A DNA stretch of 64,000 nucleotides from Povalibacter uvarum (GTDB lineage: Bacteria > Pseudomonadota > Gammaproteobacteria > Steroidobacterales > Steroidobacteraceae): the NCBI RefSeq assembly GCF_014202975.1, contig NZ_JACHHZ010000008.1, positions 62,001-126,000 on the forward strand, in the 5' to 3' direction. The position numbers were made by a program, and so were the translations under genes. This document shows positions 26,089-33,665 of this stretch, in pieces. The number at the start of each line of letters is the position of its first letter. The first letter of the stretch is position 1. Under the pieces are notes generated by a model. It was not told the DNA's origin, did no database searches, and was given only the letters and a program-made list of their open reading frames with translations.

Positions 26089-26126
26089 TCGCGTTGCTTC
26101 GATCTGGAGCGGACGAAGCAACGCGA
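26089..26126 (-). terminator. Stem-loop after the glycine-zipper gene
   Basis: A perfect 13-bp inverted repeat (26089-26101 with 26114-26126) and a 12-base loop lie just past the leftward stop at 26146. On the minus strand the stem is followed by GACGATTTGC, only a short T-run, so termination is plausible but not certain. Confidence 0.5.
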
Positions 26127-26145
26127 GTGATGACGACACCCCCGG

Positions 26146-26682
26146 TCACTTCAACGTATACCCCCTGCCCTCCATGCACGCCGCATTCGCGCGATTGTAA
26201 GTATCGATCTGCTGCTGCTTCTGCGCCTCTGCCTGATCCTGTGCTGTCTTCTGCGCCTGCTCCTGTTCCTGCGCCGCCTGTTTCTCTTCAGCCTTGCGGT
26301 TCTGTCGCGAACGGCTGCCTCCCGCGAGCACACCCACGGCCGCTCCCGCCTTGGCACCCTCGCTCGCATCATCGTTCACGATCTCTCCGGTGATCGCACC
26401 GGCGGCAGCACCACGCGCTGCACCCCTGAGGCGCTCGCCCTTCGGGCCGCTCGACTCCTTCTCTGCCGGTGCAGGAGCTGCAACAGTCGCGGGCGTAGCG
26501 GCGACGGCTGCAGGATCGATGCCTGTGGTTTGCTTCGCCCACACAGCGCACTCGCCTGAATCCTTCTGTTGCTGTTCGGCACTCTGGCCCTTGGCGGGAT
26601 AGATGATCGGTGCCTGCGCCAGCACGGAGGTTGCGCTCAGGGCAAAGATCGTAGCTGTCGTGAATCGGCGGAAGGCACGCAT
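26146..26682 (-). CDS. Exported glycine-zipper protein
   Basis: A 178-residue protein. It has a signal peptide (about 1-22, ending VLA), a Pro/Ala-rich linker, and a glycine-zipper segment (about 83-125: GAARGAAAGAITGEI and GAKAGAAVGVLAGG). A strongly charged Gln/Glu/Lys coiled-coil stretch (about 125-160) and a short C-terminus with one Cys (NAACMEGRGYTLK) follow. A second Cys is in SGECAVWAKQTTG. Glycine zippers pack in membranes, and similar proteins sit in the envelope, but no function is established. It is a single gene with its own ATG 26682 and a hairpin after the stop. Confidence 0.72.
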   Translation of the reverse strand: MRAFRRFTTATIFALSATSVLAQAPIIYPAKGQSAEQQQKDSGECAVWAKQTTGIDPAAVAATPATVAAPAPAEKESSGPKGERLRGAARGAAAGAITGEIVNDDASEGAKAGAAVGVLAGGSRSRQNRKAEEKQAAQEQEQAQKTAQDQAEAQKQQQIDTYNRANAACMEGRGYTLK

Positions 26683-26727
26683 GAGGGCACCTCTGCAGTA
26701 GCGGAGAGTTCGGAGCGGCGACTCGCT

Positions 26728-27909
26728 TCAGAAGATCGCCTTGAGCACATAGGAGGCAAATTCCTCCAGCGAGAAGATCGTCAGCAACAGAGGCAGGAAA
26801 GGGATCGCCGTCATCGATGCAAGCCTCGTCACATCGCGCCAGCCGAAGGGGAACAGGCGCATTTCCTGCACTACGCCGAAGCTGTTCCCGAGATCCGCCA
26901 GCGACTGGATGTCGCCGCTGCCAAGCAGTTCGTCGTCGGTGGAAGAATCATGGAGCCACTTGCCTTCGAATCTTGAGCCGTAACGACTCGCCAGCCGCCC
27001 AAATGCGCCCAGCCCCGCGCGCTTCGCTTCCGCAAGACGGGGCGCGAACACAGTGAGCGGCAAGAGCGTCGCCACGATGAAGAATGCGAGGAACGCGACG
27101 ACCTGCACCCGGAAATCGGTCAGCACTGCGCCAGCGTGGAGAATCTGACCGGCAATCAATCCGGCCAGGATGGCGCCCTGAGCAACCAGGATTGGCGCGA
27201 AGGCATGCGTGCTCGTCCCGAGAAAACCCAATCCACCCGTCCTGTCGACATGGATCGGAATGAGCTTCAGGTTGAGTCGCGACACGCGAAACAGGAAGTA
27301 GAACCAAAGGAAGAACCGGAAGTACCAGCGCAACAGGATGAACTGGAAGATCGGCACGCTCACGAACACGAACCAGTAGCCGGCGGGCGTCAGCCTCATC
27401 CGCGTGCCGTCCGGAATGGCGTACCAGCTCGCCGCGCCCAGCGAAAACTGCTTGATCCAGACCCAGATGCCGATCGAGTACACGATGAGGATGAGCAGGA
27501 TCTCCGTCATCGGCGAGTTTCGCAGCCGCAGCGTCGATTCGATCGCGCGCTCGAACTTCGGCGTGTCCTCGGGCGTCACGATCCGCCGCTCGATGAACTG
27601 GCTCACCGCCGGCCGCAGGCGGCGATGAACGATCAGTTCCGCGCCGATGAGAATCGGCAGCGCCACCAGAAATCGAACGTGCGATTCGACATCCTCGATG
27701 AAAGGAATTTCGACCGCGCCACCGAACGCGGTTCCTGCGAGTATCGTCAGCAGGAGCAGCGGAATCCACGCAATGCCCGCAATGATGATGATCCGACGAT
27801 TCAGCAGTTCCAGCGCATCACCCGAGAGATGCGCCCGTCGAAACAACTGGAACAACGGACCGCCCAGAACGAGGGAGAAATTCTGCGCGCTGAATGCGTT
27901 GGTGCTCAT
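26728..27909 (-). CDS. Polytopic membrane protein of unknown function
   Basis: A 393-residue inner-membrane protein with about six hydrophobic helices (for example IIIIAGIAWIPLLLLTILAGTAFGG, ILLILIVYSIGIWVWI, YWFVFVSVPIFQFILL, ILVAQGAILAGLIAGQIL and VVAFLAFFIVATLLPLTVFAP). It also has conserved-looking polar loops (RRLRPAVSQFIERRIV, and HVDRTGGLGFLG between helices). No enzyme or transporter family was recognised. ATG 27909 is used; ATG 27915 and a longer open frame to 27960 would overlap the regulator gene just upstream. It is 28 bases after the stop of the LuxR-type regulator on the same strand, so they are probably co-transcribed. Confidence 0.7.
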   Translation of the reverse strand: MSTNAFSAQNFSLVLGGPLFQLFRRAHLSGDALELLNRRIIIIAGIAWIPLLLLTILAGTAFGGAVEIPFIEDVESHVRFLVALPILIGAELIVHRRLRPAVSQFIERRIVTPEDTPKFERAIESTLRLRNSPMTEILLILIVYSIGIWVWIKQFSLGAASWYAIPDGTRMRLTPAGYWFVFVSVPIFQFILLRWYFRFFLWFYFLFRVSRLNLKLIPIHVDRTGGLGFLGTSTHAFAPILVAQGAILAGLIAGQILHAGAVLTDFRVQVVAFLAFFIVATLLPLTVFAPRLAEAKRAGLGAFGRLASRYGSRFEGKWLHDSSTDDELLGSGDIQSLADLGNSFGVVQEMRLFPFGWRDVTRLASMTAIPFLPLLLTIFSLEEFASYVLKAIF

Positions 27910-27937
27910 GGCCATGGCCTGCGCAAGCGCGGATCCG

Positions 27938-28612
27938 TCAGTGCGACAGTTCCTCGGCAACGGCCGCCGATCTGTCGATCGCAGGTCGCCGACCCTCGGG
28001 TCGTGCAGCCTTCTCCAACGTCAGTGACATGCCGATCAGTTCCGCAACGGACGCGGCCTCCATCTTCCTCATCACGCTGCGTCGATGCGTCTCTACCGTC
28101 CGCCGGCTCAGGCCGAGCCGGGAAGCAATGACTTTGTTGATCGAACCGATCGCGAGCATCCGCATGACCTCGCGTTCCCTGGCGCTCAACGAGGCGACGC
28201 GCTGCCGCAGAACCTCGTTGTACTTCTGATCCATCAGGCTGTCTTCCGAGAACCGGACCGCACCCGCGATGCAGCGCCGCAGGTCGTGGGGGTTCAGCGG
28301 CAACTCGAGACAATCGAAGGCGCCGCCCTTCATCATTTCTACCGCGGTCTCGATATCCGCGTTGGCGGAGATGACGACAACGGGCAGCGCATGCCTGCTT
28401 CCCCAAAGGGAAGGTAGGTCGGCTGCGCCGGCCGTCGATACCTCAACGAGCACACAACCTGACCTCAGCGCCGTGTAGCCTTGCAGATATTCGGCAACGC
28501 TACTGTAGGTCAGCCGCCCCCAATCCGACCCTTCGAGCGCCTTCTCCACCGTCGCGCTGGCCTGCTCATCCTGCACAACTACGTGAACGACGGAGAGTTC
28601 TTTGGTGCTCAT
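27938..28612 (-). CDS. LuxR-type regulator with degenerate receiver domain
   Basis: A 224-residue protein laid out like FixJ/NarL response regulators. Residues 5-120 form a receiver-like domain and about 137-200 an intact LuxR helix-turn-helix (LSAREREVMRMLAIGSINKVIASRLGLSRRTVETHRRSVMRKM). Aligned to FixJ, the acidic pair DD is replaced by Val13-Gln14, the phosphoacceptor Asp by Glu57 (GCVLVEVS), the Thr by Ser (VISANAD), and the conserved Lys of the KP motif by Leu (LELPL). Phosphorylation is therefore unlikely; Glu57 could mimic an active state. No histidine kinase is adjacent. The partner gene is the membrane protein downstream. Confidence 0.82.
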   Translation of the reverse strand: MSTKELSVVHVVVQDEQASATVEKALEGSDWGRLTYSSVAEYLQGYTALRSGCVLVEVSTAGAADLPSLWGSRHALPVVVISANADIETAVEMMKGGAFDCLELPLNPHDLRRCIAGAVRFSEDSLMDQKYNEVLRQRVASLSAREREVMRMLAIGSINKVIASRLGLSRRTVETHRRSVMRKMEAASVAELIGMSLTLEKAARPEGRRPAIDRSAAVAEELSH

Positions 28613-28673
28613 GAACTTCTGCTGCGGTGGCGGTGGATGGGCCGGAATCTACCCCCGTCGCGAGAATCCGGAA

Positions 28674-28701
28674 GTAACAGGACGTTAGCTACGTAACAGG
28701 A
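28674..28701. promoter_or_regulatory. Direct repeat GTAACAGGA x2 in divergent region
   Basis: Two identical 9-base copies (28674-28682 and 28693-28701), 19 bases apart start to start, lie in the 98-base gap between the divergent LuxR-type regulator and the alpha/beta hydrolase. The second copy also supplies the ribosome-binding AGGA of the hydrolase. A regulator site is possible. Confidence 0.3.
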
Positions 28702-28710
28702 TCTGGTCTG

Positions 28711-29523
28711 ATGCGCTCCTTCCTCACTTTCTCGCTGAACGCACTGGCGATTGCCGCGACCGTGTACATCCTCTTCTGCGCCCTGCTCTACTGGCGGCAG
28801 GAAGCATCGATTTTTTACCCGGGCCCGAACGATCGGGCGCTCAAGGATCAATGGTCCGCGAATCGCATTGAAATCCCCGTGTCGGGTGCGACGCTCGAAG
28901 GCTGGTGGACCGACAATCCGCGTGCCGCAACGCCTGCGGTGATCCTCTATTTCGGCGGCAATGCGGAGGACGTGCTCTACACGGCAAGCACGGCACGTTT
29001 TCTCGAGGCTCGTCGGCTCCTCGTCGTGAACTATCGCGGCTACGGGGGCAGCTCGGGCCGGCCGGGTCAGAAGGAACTGTACGACGACGCGCTCGCGATT
29101 TACGACTGGATGATCCGCGAAGGAACCGATCCGAAACATATCGTCGTGATGGGTCGCAGTCTCGGTTCGGGCGTAGCAACGATGCTCGCCGCCAATCGTC
29201 CCGTCGCAGGCGCGATTCTGATCACGCCGTTCGACAGCCTCGCCGATGTCGCGGCCGGGCACTACCCGATCTTTCCGGTTCGACTGCTGCTGCGTCATCC
29301 CTTCCCGTCCGGGGAATGGGCGCGGCAGATTTCGCGACCCGCTCTGATCATCGCGGCCAGTCACGACTTCATCGTGCCGGCAAAGCACGCTCAACGTCTG
29401 GCCGAGCAATGGGCTGGTCCCAAGGACATCCGGATCCTGCAGGGCGTCGGCCACAACGATGTCGATGCGAACGCGGACTACTATCCGTTGATCAACCAGT
29501 TCCTGTCGTCCGTCGCCCAATAG
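28711..29523 (+). CDS. Membrane-anchored alpha/beta hydrolase (BEM46/YfhR-like)
   Basis: A 270-residue serine hydrolase. One N-terminal transmembrane segment (about 8-27) is followed by the fold marks LYFGGNAED, VNYRGYGGSSGRPGQ, the nucleophile elbow GRSLGSG, the acid in ASHDFIVP and the His in GVGHNDVD. Substrates of this group (esters, acyl groups, possibly lipids) are poorly known. AGGATC precedes ATG 28711. It is divergent from the LuxR-type regulator gene, which may therefore control it. It is followed by the GST gene after 70 bases on the same strand. Confidence 0.83.
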   Translation: MRSFLTFSLNALAIAATVYILFCALLYWRQEASIFYPGPNDRALKDQWSANRIEIPVSGATLEGWWTDNPRAATPAVILYFGGNAEDVLYTASTARFLEARRLLVVNYRGYGGSSGRPGQKELYDDALAIYDWMIREGTDPKHIVVMGRSLGSGVATMLAANRPVAGAILITPFDSLADVAAGHYPIFPVRLLLRHPFPSGEWARQISRPALIIAASHDFIVPAKHAQRLAEQWAGPKDIRILQGVGHNDVDANADYYPLINQFLSSVAQ

Positions 29524-29593
29524 CAAATGAATGTCGGGCCCGCCGACCCTGCCACGTCCTTGAGGTCACACCCAGGCGTACGAGGCAGACATC

Positions 29594-30223
29594 ATGAGAC
29601 TCTATGAATTCGGACCGACCCGCTCGCTGCGGGTGCGATGGACGCTGCAGGAACTCGGCGTCCCATTCCAGTCGGTGATCGTGGATATGTCGCGCAATGA
29701 GCATCAGCTCCCGGACTTCCTCTCGCTGAATCCCGCCGCCAAGCTGCCCGTGCTCGTCGACGGCGATCTCGTGCTCAATGAATCGGCTGCGATCGTCCTG
29801 TATCTCGCGGAGAAGTACGCGGACAAGGGGCTCGTGCCCAAGGACCTGCGGGAACGCGCCGACATGACGCGATGGTTGCTGTTCACTGTGACGGAACTCG
29901 AGCAGCCGCTTTGGCGAATCGCACGCAATACGTTCGTCTATGCAGAAAGCGATCGCGTGGCCGCTGACGTTCCTGTCGCCCGCCGCGATTTCGAAGCGAT
30001 GGCTGCCGTGATGGATGCGCACATGAGGGATCGTGAGTTCGTGGTTGGCAACCACGTAACAGTCGCCGACTTCGTGCTGGCCTACACGCTGGACTGGGCG
30101 AACGAGGAGGAACTCCTCGCGAAATTCCCGCGACTGAAGGCGTATATGGAGAAGCTCTATCGCCGCCCGACTGCAACGCCGCGAATCGCCGCGGCAATGG
30201 CAGCGGTGCAGGCTGCAGGCTGA
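29594..30223 (+). CDS. Glutathione S-transferase family protein
   Basis: A 209-residue GST. The N-terminal thioredoxin-like domain (about 1-77) reads MRLYEFGPTRSLRVRWTLQELGVPF, with the glutathione-binding cis-Pro and SNAIL-like motif in KLPVLVDGDLVLNESAAIVLYLAEKY. The C-terminal helical domain has the N-capping motif in HVTVADFVLAYTLDWA. The usual catalytic Ser/Cys/Tyr near residue 10 is most likely Ser11 (TRSLR). It conjugates or reduces electrophiles in the cytoplasm. Its stop touches the stop of the convergent MFS gene with no gap. Confidence 0.88.
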   Translation: MRLYEFGPTRSLRVRWTLQELGVPFQSVIVDMSRNEHQLPDFLSLNPAAKLPVLVDGDLVLNESAAIVLYLAEKYADKGLVPKDLRERADMTRWLLFTVTELEQPLWRIARNTFVYAESDRVAADVPVARRDFEAMAAVMDAHMRDREFVVGNHVTVADFVLAYTLDWANEEELLAKFPRLKAYMEKLYRRPTATPRIAAAMAAVQAAG

Positions 30224-31456
30224 TCAGCGAGCCGCTGTCGGCAAGCGATCCATGGAACGAAGCTCGGGAAAGAGGCGCGACCAAACTGCCGCGACGATGA
30301 GTGTCGCGGCGCCTCCGACTACAACCGCGCGCACAGTTCCGAACCACGCTGCGGTGACGCCTGACTCGAACTCGCCGAGTTCATTTGACGCACCGACGAA
30401 CACAGCGTTGACGGCACTGACGCGACCTCGAATCGCGTCGGGTGTCTCGAGCTGCACAAGGAGATGGCGCAGATACACACTGACCATGTCGCCCGCACCG
30501 AGCAACGTGAGTGCAACCATCGACACCGCCAGGTTCGTGGACAAGCCGAACACGATCGTCGCGATCCCGAAGACCGTCACGCCGCCGAACATCCATGCGC
30601 CCACATGCCGGGAGAGCGGCTTCGCAGCGAGCGCTAGTGCACAGATCATGGCGCCGACCGCCGGCGCTGTGCGCAGCAGCCCAAGCCCCGCTGAACTCGT
30701 GTGCAGAATGTCGTGAGCGTAGACAGGCAACAGCGCAGTTGCACCGCCGAACAGCACGGCGAACAGATCGAGCGAAATCGCACCCAGCACGATCGGTTTC
30801 GACTTCACGAAGCGCAGACCGGAAAGCAGTGACTGCACACTGACCGCCGGCGCAACGCTGGCCGAACGGCCACCCGACCGAATACGCAGCATCAAGAGCG
30901 TGCTCGTGAACAGCAGCGTCGCGACGATCCCGTAGACGACGCTGGCACCGGCAAGATAGAGGACACCGCCAAGCGTCGGCCCGACGATTGTCGACACCTG
31001 GAACACGGACTGATTGACTGCGACGGCCCGAGCGAACGATTGCGGCGGAACCAGGTTCGGGATCAGAGCCTGCGCCGCCGGCATCGCGAACGCACGGGTG
31101 ATTCCGAGCAGCGTCATGAGCGCGAAGATCGGCGTCACCGAATTCACACCGCGCAGCGACAGCGTGAGCAGGCTCAAGGCGCAGATCATGTTGAGGAAGT
31201 AGCAGCCGGTCACGATCCGGCGACGATCGAACGAGTCGGCCACGTGCCCTGCCGGCAAAATCAGCACGATGAACGGCAGGAACTGGGACAGCCCGATGAA
31301 ACCGAGATGCAACGGATCGCGCGTCGTCTGATAGACCTGCCAGCCCACAGCGACCGTCTGCATCTGAACCGCGAGCGTGCCGAGGCATCGCGCGGTCAGA
31401 TACCGAATGAAATCACGCTCGCCCAGGAGGCCCGCGCGGGTGGGAGCATCCGTCAT
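30224..31456 (-). CDS. MFS exporter, EntS/TMEM_secretion-like
   Basis: A 410-residue major facilitator with about 12 helices, most like the enterobactin-exporter/'transmembrane secretion effector' group. Typical blocks are FIRYLTARCLGTLAVQMQTVAVGWQVYQTTRDP at the start, the loop GHVADSFDRRRIV, and NQSVFQVSTIVGPTLGGVLY. ATG 31456 is chosen because this conserved start follows; the 24 codons upstream are not family-like. It probably exports a small molecule or drug. No siderophore synthesis genes are nearby, so the cargo is unknown. Confidence 0.82.
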   Translation of the reverse strand: MTDAPTRAGLLGERDFIRYLTARCLGTLAVQMQTVAVGWQVYQTTRDPLHLGFIGLSQFLPFIVLILPAGHVADSFDRRRIVTGCYFLNMICALSLLTLSLRGVNSVTPIFALMTLLGITRAFAMPAAQALIPNLVPPQSFARAVAVNQSVFQVSTIVGPTLGGVLYLAGASVVYGIVATLLFTSTLLMLRIRSGGRSASVAPAVSVQSLLSGLRFVKSKPIVLGAISLDLFAVLFGGATALLPVYAHDILHTSSAGLGLLRTAPAVGAMICALALAAKPLSRHVGAWMFGGVTVFGIATIVFGLSTNLAVSMVALTLLGAGDMVSVYLRHLLVQLETPDAIRGRVSAVNAVFVGASNELGEFESGVTAAWFGTVRAVVVGGAATLIVAAVWSRLFPELRSMDRLPTAAR

Positions 31457-31521
31457 CGAAGAGTCCGCAGGGAAGTGGGCGGGCAGAATACCGAAAATCG
31501 GTACAGGTTCGTTATCCCTCT

Positions 31522-31590
31522 CCGTCACTCCCGCGCAGGCGGGAGTCCATGCCTTGATCCAGATGGATTCCCGCGTTCGCGGGAATGACG
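31522..31590. repeat. Inverted pair of GTCAYTCCCGCG repeats
   Basis: One unit begins GTCACTCCCGCG and ends GGGAGTCCAT (about 31525-31550). The second, inverted, runs ATGGATTCCCGCG to GGGAATGAC (about 31563-31589). They lie between the stop of the disulfide reductase gene and the start of the MFS exporter, both leftward, and belong to the family at 2633-2700 and 23786-23884. Confidence 0.8.
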
Positions 31591-31597
31591 GACATAC

Positions 31598-32977
31598 TCA
31601 GCCCGACACTTCCCGAAGCTCCCCCAGCATCGTCGGAATCAACTCCGACACCGTCGGATGAATCGGAACCGCATCGCGGAGCGCCGTGTACGCAACGCCC
31701 GCATTCATGACGTCGAGGATGCCGTGGATGGCCTCGTCGCCGCCGGTGCCGAGAATCGAAGCGCCGAGTATCTTCTGTGTCTGCGCATCGACGATGACCT
31801 TCATGAAACCCCGCGTCTCGCCCTTCTCGATGGCGCGCCCGACCTTCGTCATCGGCCGGCTGCCGATCAGGACCTTCCGGCCGCTTCGTCGGGCTTCTGT
31901 TTCGGTGACACCGCAGCGGCCCAGCGGCGGATCGATGTACAACGCATACGCCGGCACGCGATCGCTCACACGCCGATGGGCGCCGTCGAAGATGTTCGCG
32001 GCGACGATTTCGTAGTCGTTGTACGCGGTGTGCGTGAACGCGCCGCGACCGTTGCAATCGCCTACCGCCCAGATGCCCGGCACGCTGGTGCGAAGTTCGT
32101 CATCGACGACGATGTAGCCGCGCTTGTCGACAGTGACACCCGCCTGATCGAGCCCTAGGTCGTCCGTGTTCGGACGCCGGCCTACGGCGAGTAACACGTG
32201 CGTACCGATCACGCTCGGCGAGCCCTCCCTGCAGTCGACATGCACCTCGACTCCCTTCGCGTGGCGTGCGAGCCGGATGCATTCCGCGCCCGTTCGCATA
32301 GCAATTCCTTCCGCACGCAGGATGTCTGCAATGGCAGTCGAAACGTCCTCGTCTTCCCGCGAGACAAGACGGGGGCCCTTCTCGACGATGGTGACCTGCG
32401 CCCCGAATCGCCGGAACATCTGCGCAAACTCGAGGCCGACGTAACTCCCGCCGACCACGACGAGATGCTCGGGCAGCGTCGTGAGCTGCAGCATCGACGT
32501 ATTGGTCAGGTACGGAACGTCGTCGATACCGGGAAAATCAGGCCGGAAGGCGCGGCCGCCGACATTGATGAAGATCTTCGGCGCTTCGAGCAGTTCATTA
32601 TCGACTCGGACGCTCGTCGCCGACTCGAATCGCGCATGACCCTGGATCACCGTGCAACCCGGCATCGAACGCACCCAGCCTTCGACCCCGTTGCGCGCAT
32701 TCGTCGACACGGTTGCCGCGCGTTCATGAACGCGTGCCAAGTCGATTCGCGGCGCGCCACCGAGAACGACACCGTATTCAGCGGCTCGTTGCGCGACACG
32801 CGCTGCATACGCACTCGCAACCATCGTCTTCGTCGGCATGCAGCCCGTGTTGACACACGTGCCCCCGAACAAATGGCGTTCGACCATCGCCACCTTCATG
32901 CCAGCGGTGCTGAGGCGATTGGCGAGGGATGGCCCCGCCTGCCCCGCACCGATGACGATGGCGTCGAAGCGCGTCAT
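31598..32977 (-). CDS. Pyridine nucleotide-disulfide oxidoreductase (class I)
   Basis: A 459-residue flavoprotein of the dihydrolipoamide/mercuric reductase family. It has FAD motif DAIVIGAGQAGPSLA, redox disulfide GGTCVNTGCMPTK (Cys41, Cys46), NAD(P) motif VVVGGSYVGLEFAQMF, the second FAD motif IWAVGDCNG, and C-terminal interface His in IHPTVSELIP. It lacks the C-terminal vicinal cysteines and N-terminal metal-binding domain of MerA, so mercury reduction is unlikely. The true substrate is not evident. ATG 32977 overlaps the stop of the DUF4126 gene (ATGA), so it is translationally coupled to it. Confidence 0.85.
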   Translation of the reverse strand: MTRFDAIVIGAGQAGPSLANRLSTAGMKVAMVERHLFGGTCVNTGCMPTKTMVASAYAARVAQRAAEYGVVLGGAPRIDLARVHERAATVSTNARNGVEGWVRSMPGCTVIQGHARFESATSVRVDNELLEAPKIFINVGGRAFRPDFPGIDDVPYLTNTSMLQLTTLPEHLVVVGGSYVGLEFAQMFRRFGAQVTIVEKGPRLVSREDEDVSTAIADILRAEGIAMRTGAECIRLARHAKGVEVHVDCREGSPSVIGTHVLLAVGRRPNTDDLGLDQAGVTVDKRGYIVVDDELRTSVPGIWAVGDCNGRGAFTHTAYNDYEIVAANIFDGAHRRVSDRVPAYALYIDPPLGRCGVTETEARRSGRKVLIGSRPMTKVGRAIEKGETRGFMKVIVDAQTQKILGASILGTGGDEAIHGILDVMNAGVAYTALRDAVPIHPTVSELIPTMLGELREVSG

Positions 32978-33438
32978 CCGGGCACGGCCAGAAGCAGCAA
33001 CGCGGCGCCGCCGATGGCGACGATGTCTTCGATGATCGCAGCCGGTCGATCCTTGCCGAACGCGGCTGCGAGCCGTGCCCTCGCTGCTCGTCCGCCCAGC
33101 GTGCCGATCACCGCACCGATGATTCCGGCGATCGCGCCGGCCCACAGAGAACCGCCAGTCACGCCGATGGCAGCGCCACAGAGCGCGCCACTCAGGATGC
33201 GGGTGCCGAACTGAACGGGCACGGTGCGACTCGGTGTGGTCGGAAGCTGGTCCGTGACCAGTTCAGCAAGCGCCAGGACAGTGAAAATCCAGGGAGTCCA
33301 GGCAAAACCCATGAAGGCAACGAGGCTTCCCTGCACTTTGAGCACACCCAGATGGGCGCCCCATGCAAATGCGGCTGGCGCGGTCATGGCGCGCAGGCCG
33401 GCAACGATCCCGATCAGCAAAGCCAGCAGATAGATCAC
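32974..33438 (-). CDS. DUF4126 membrane protein
   Basis: A 154-residue integral membrane protein with the DUF4126 pattern. An N-terminal helix with IYLLALLIGIVAGLRAMTAPA is followed by WGAHLG, TDQLPTTPSRT and a glycine-rich end with GAIAGIIGAVIGTLGG. GTG 33438 is preferred over upstream options because AGGAG lies 7 bases before it and the first helix starts at once. The function of the family is unknown. Coupling to a FAD-dependent disulfide reductase suggests a shared redox or membrane process, which is inference. Confidence 0.8.
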   Translation of the reverse strand: MIYLLALLIGIVAGLRAMTAPAAFAWGAHLGVLKVQGSLVAFMGFAWTPWIFTVLALAELVTDQLPTTPSRTVPVQFGTRILSGALCGAAIGVTGGSLWAGAIAGIIGAVIGTLGGRAARARLAAAFGKDRPAAIIEDIVAIGGAALLLLAVPG

Positions 33439-33566
33439 GGCGTGCTCCTGTCTTCGGTCGCAATGGCAGGCCGACACTGGCCCGGCTCATCGACTGTGAC
33501 CGGCGGCCCGCCCGGAGGCTTGAATCAGCGTGCCGTTTTCAACCGAACGGACTGAGGATACTCCAG

Positions 33567-33648
33567 CTGCGGGTCCGGCTTCAGCCGGACGTCATGCGAA
33601 GCATCGCCTGTCGGCGATCACGTCCGGCTAAAGCCGGACCCACAGCAG
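33567..33648. repeat. BIME-like pair of REP palindromes, head-to-head
   Basis: The left arm has GGGTCCGGCTTCAGCCGGACGT (arm core 33571-33592) and the right arm has ACGTCCGGCTAAAGCCGGACCC (33620-33641). They are separated by about 27 bases that include GTCATGCGAAGCA and a small ATCGCC/GGCGAT hairpin. Outer ends CTGC and GCAG also pair. It lies between the DUF4126 gene start and the esterase stop. Confidence 0.85.
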
Positions 33649-33665
33649 GAAGGCGAGCCGCGTTC

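Noticed and set aside
31598-32977. Mercuric reductase
   Set aside because: No C-terminal vicinal cysteines, no heavy-metal-binding domain and no mer genes nearby.
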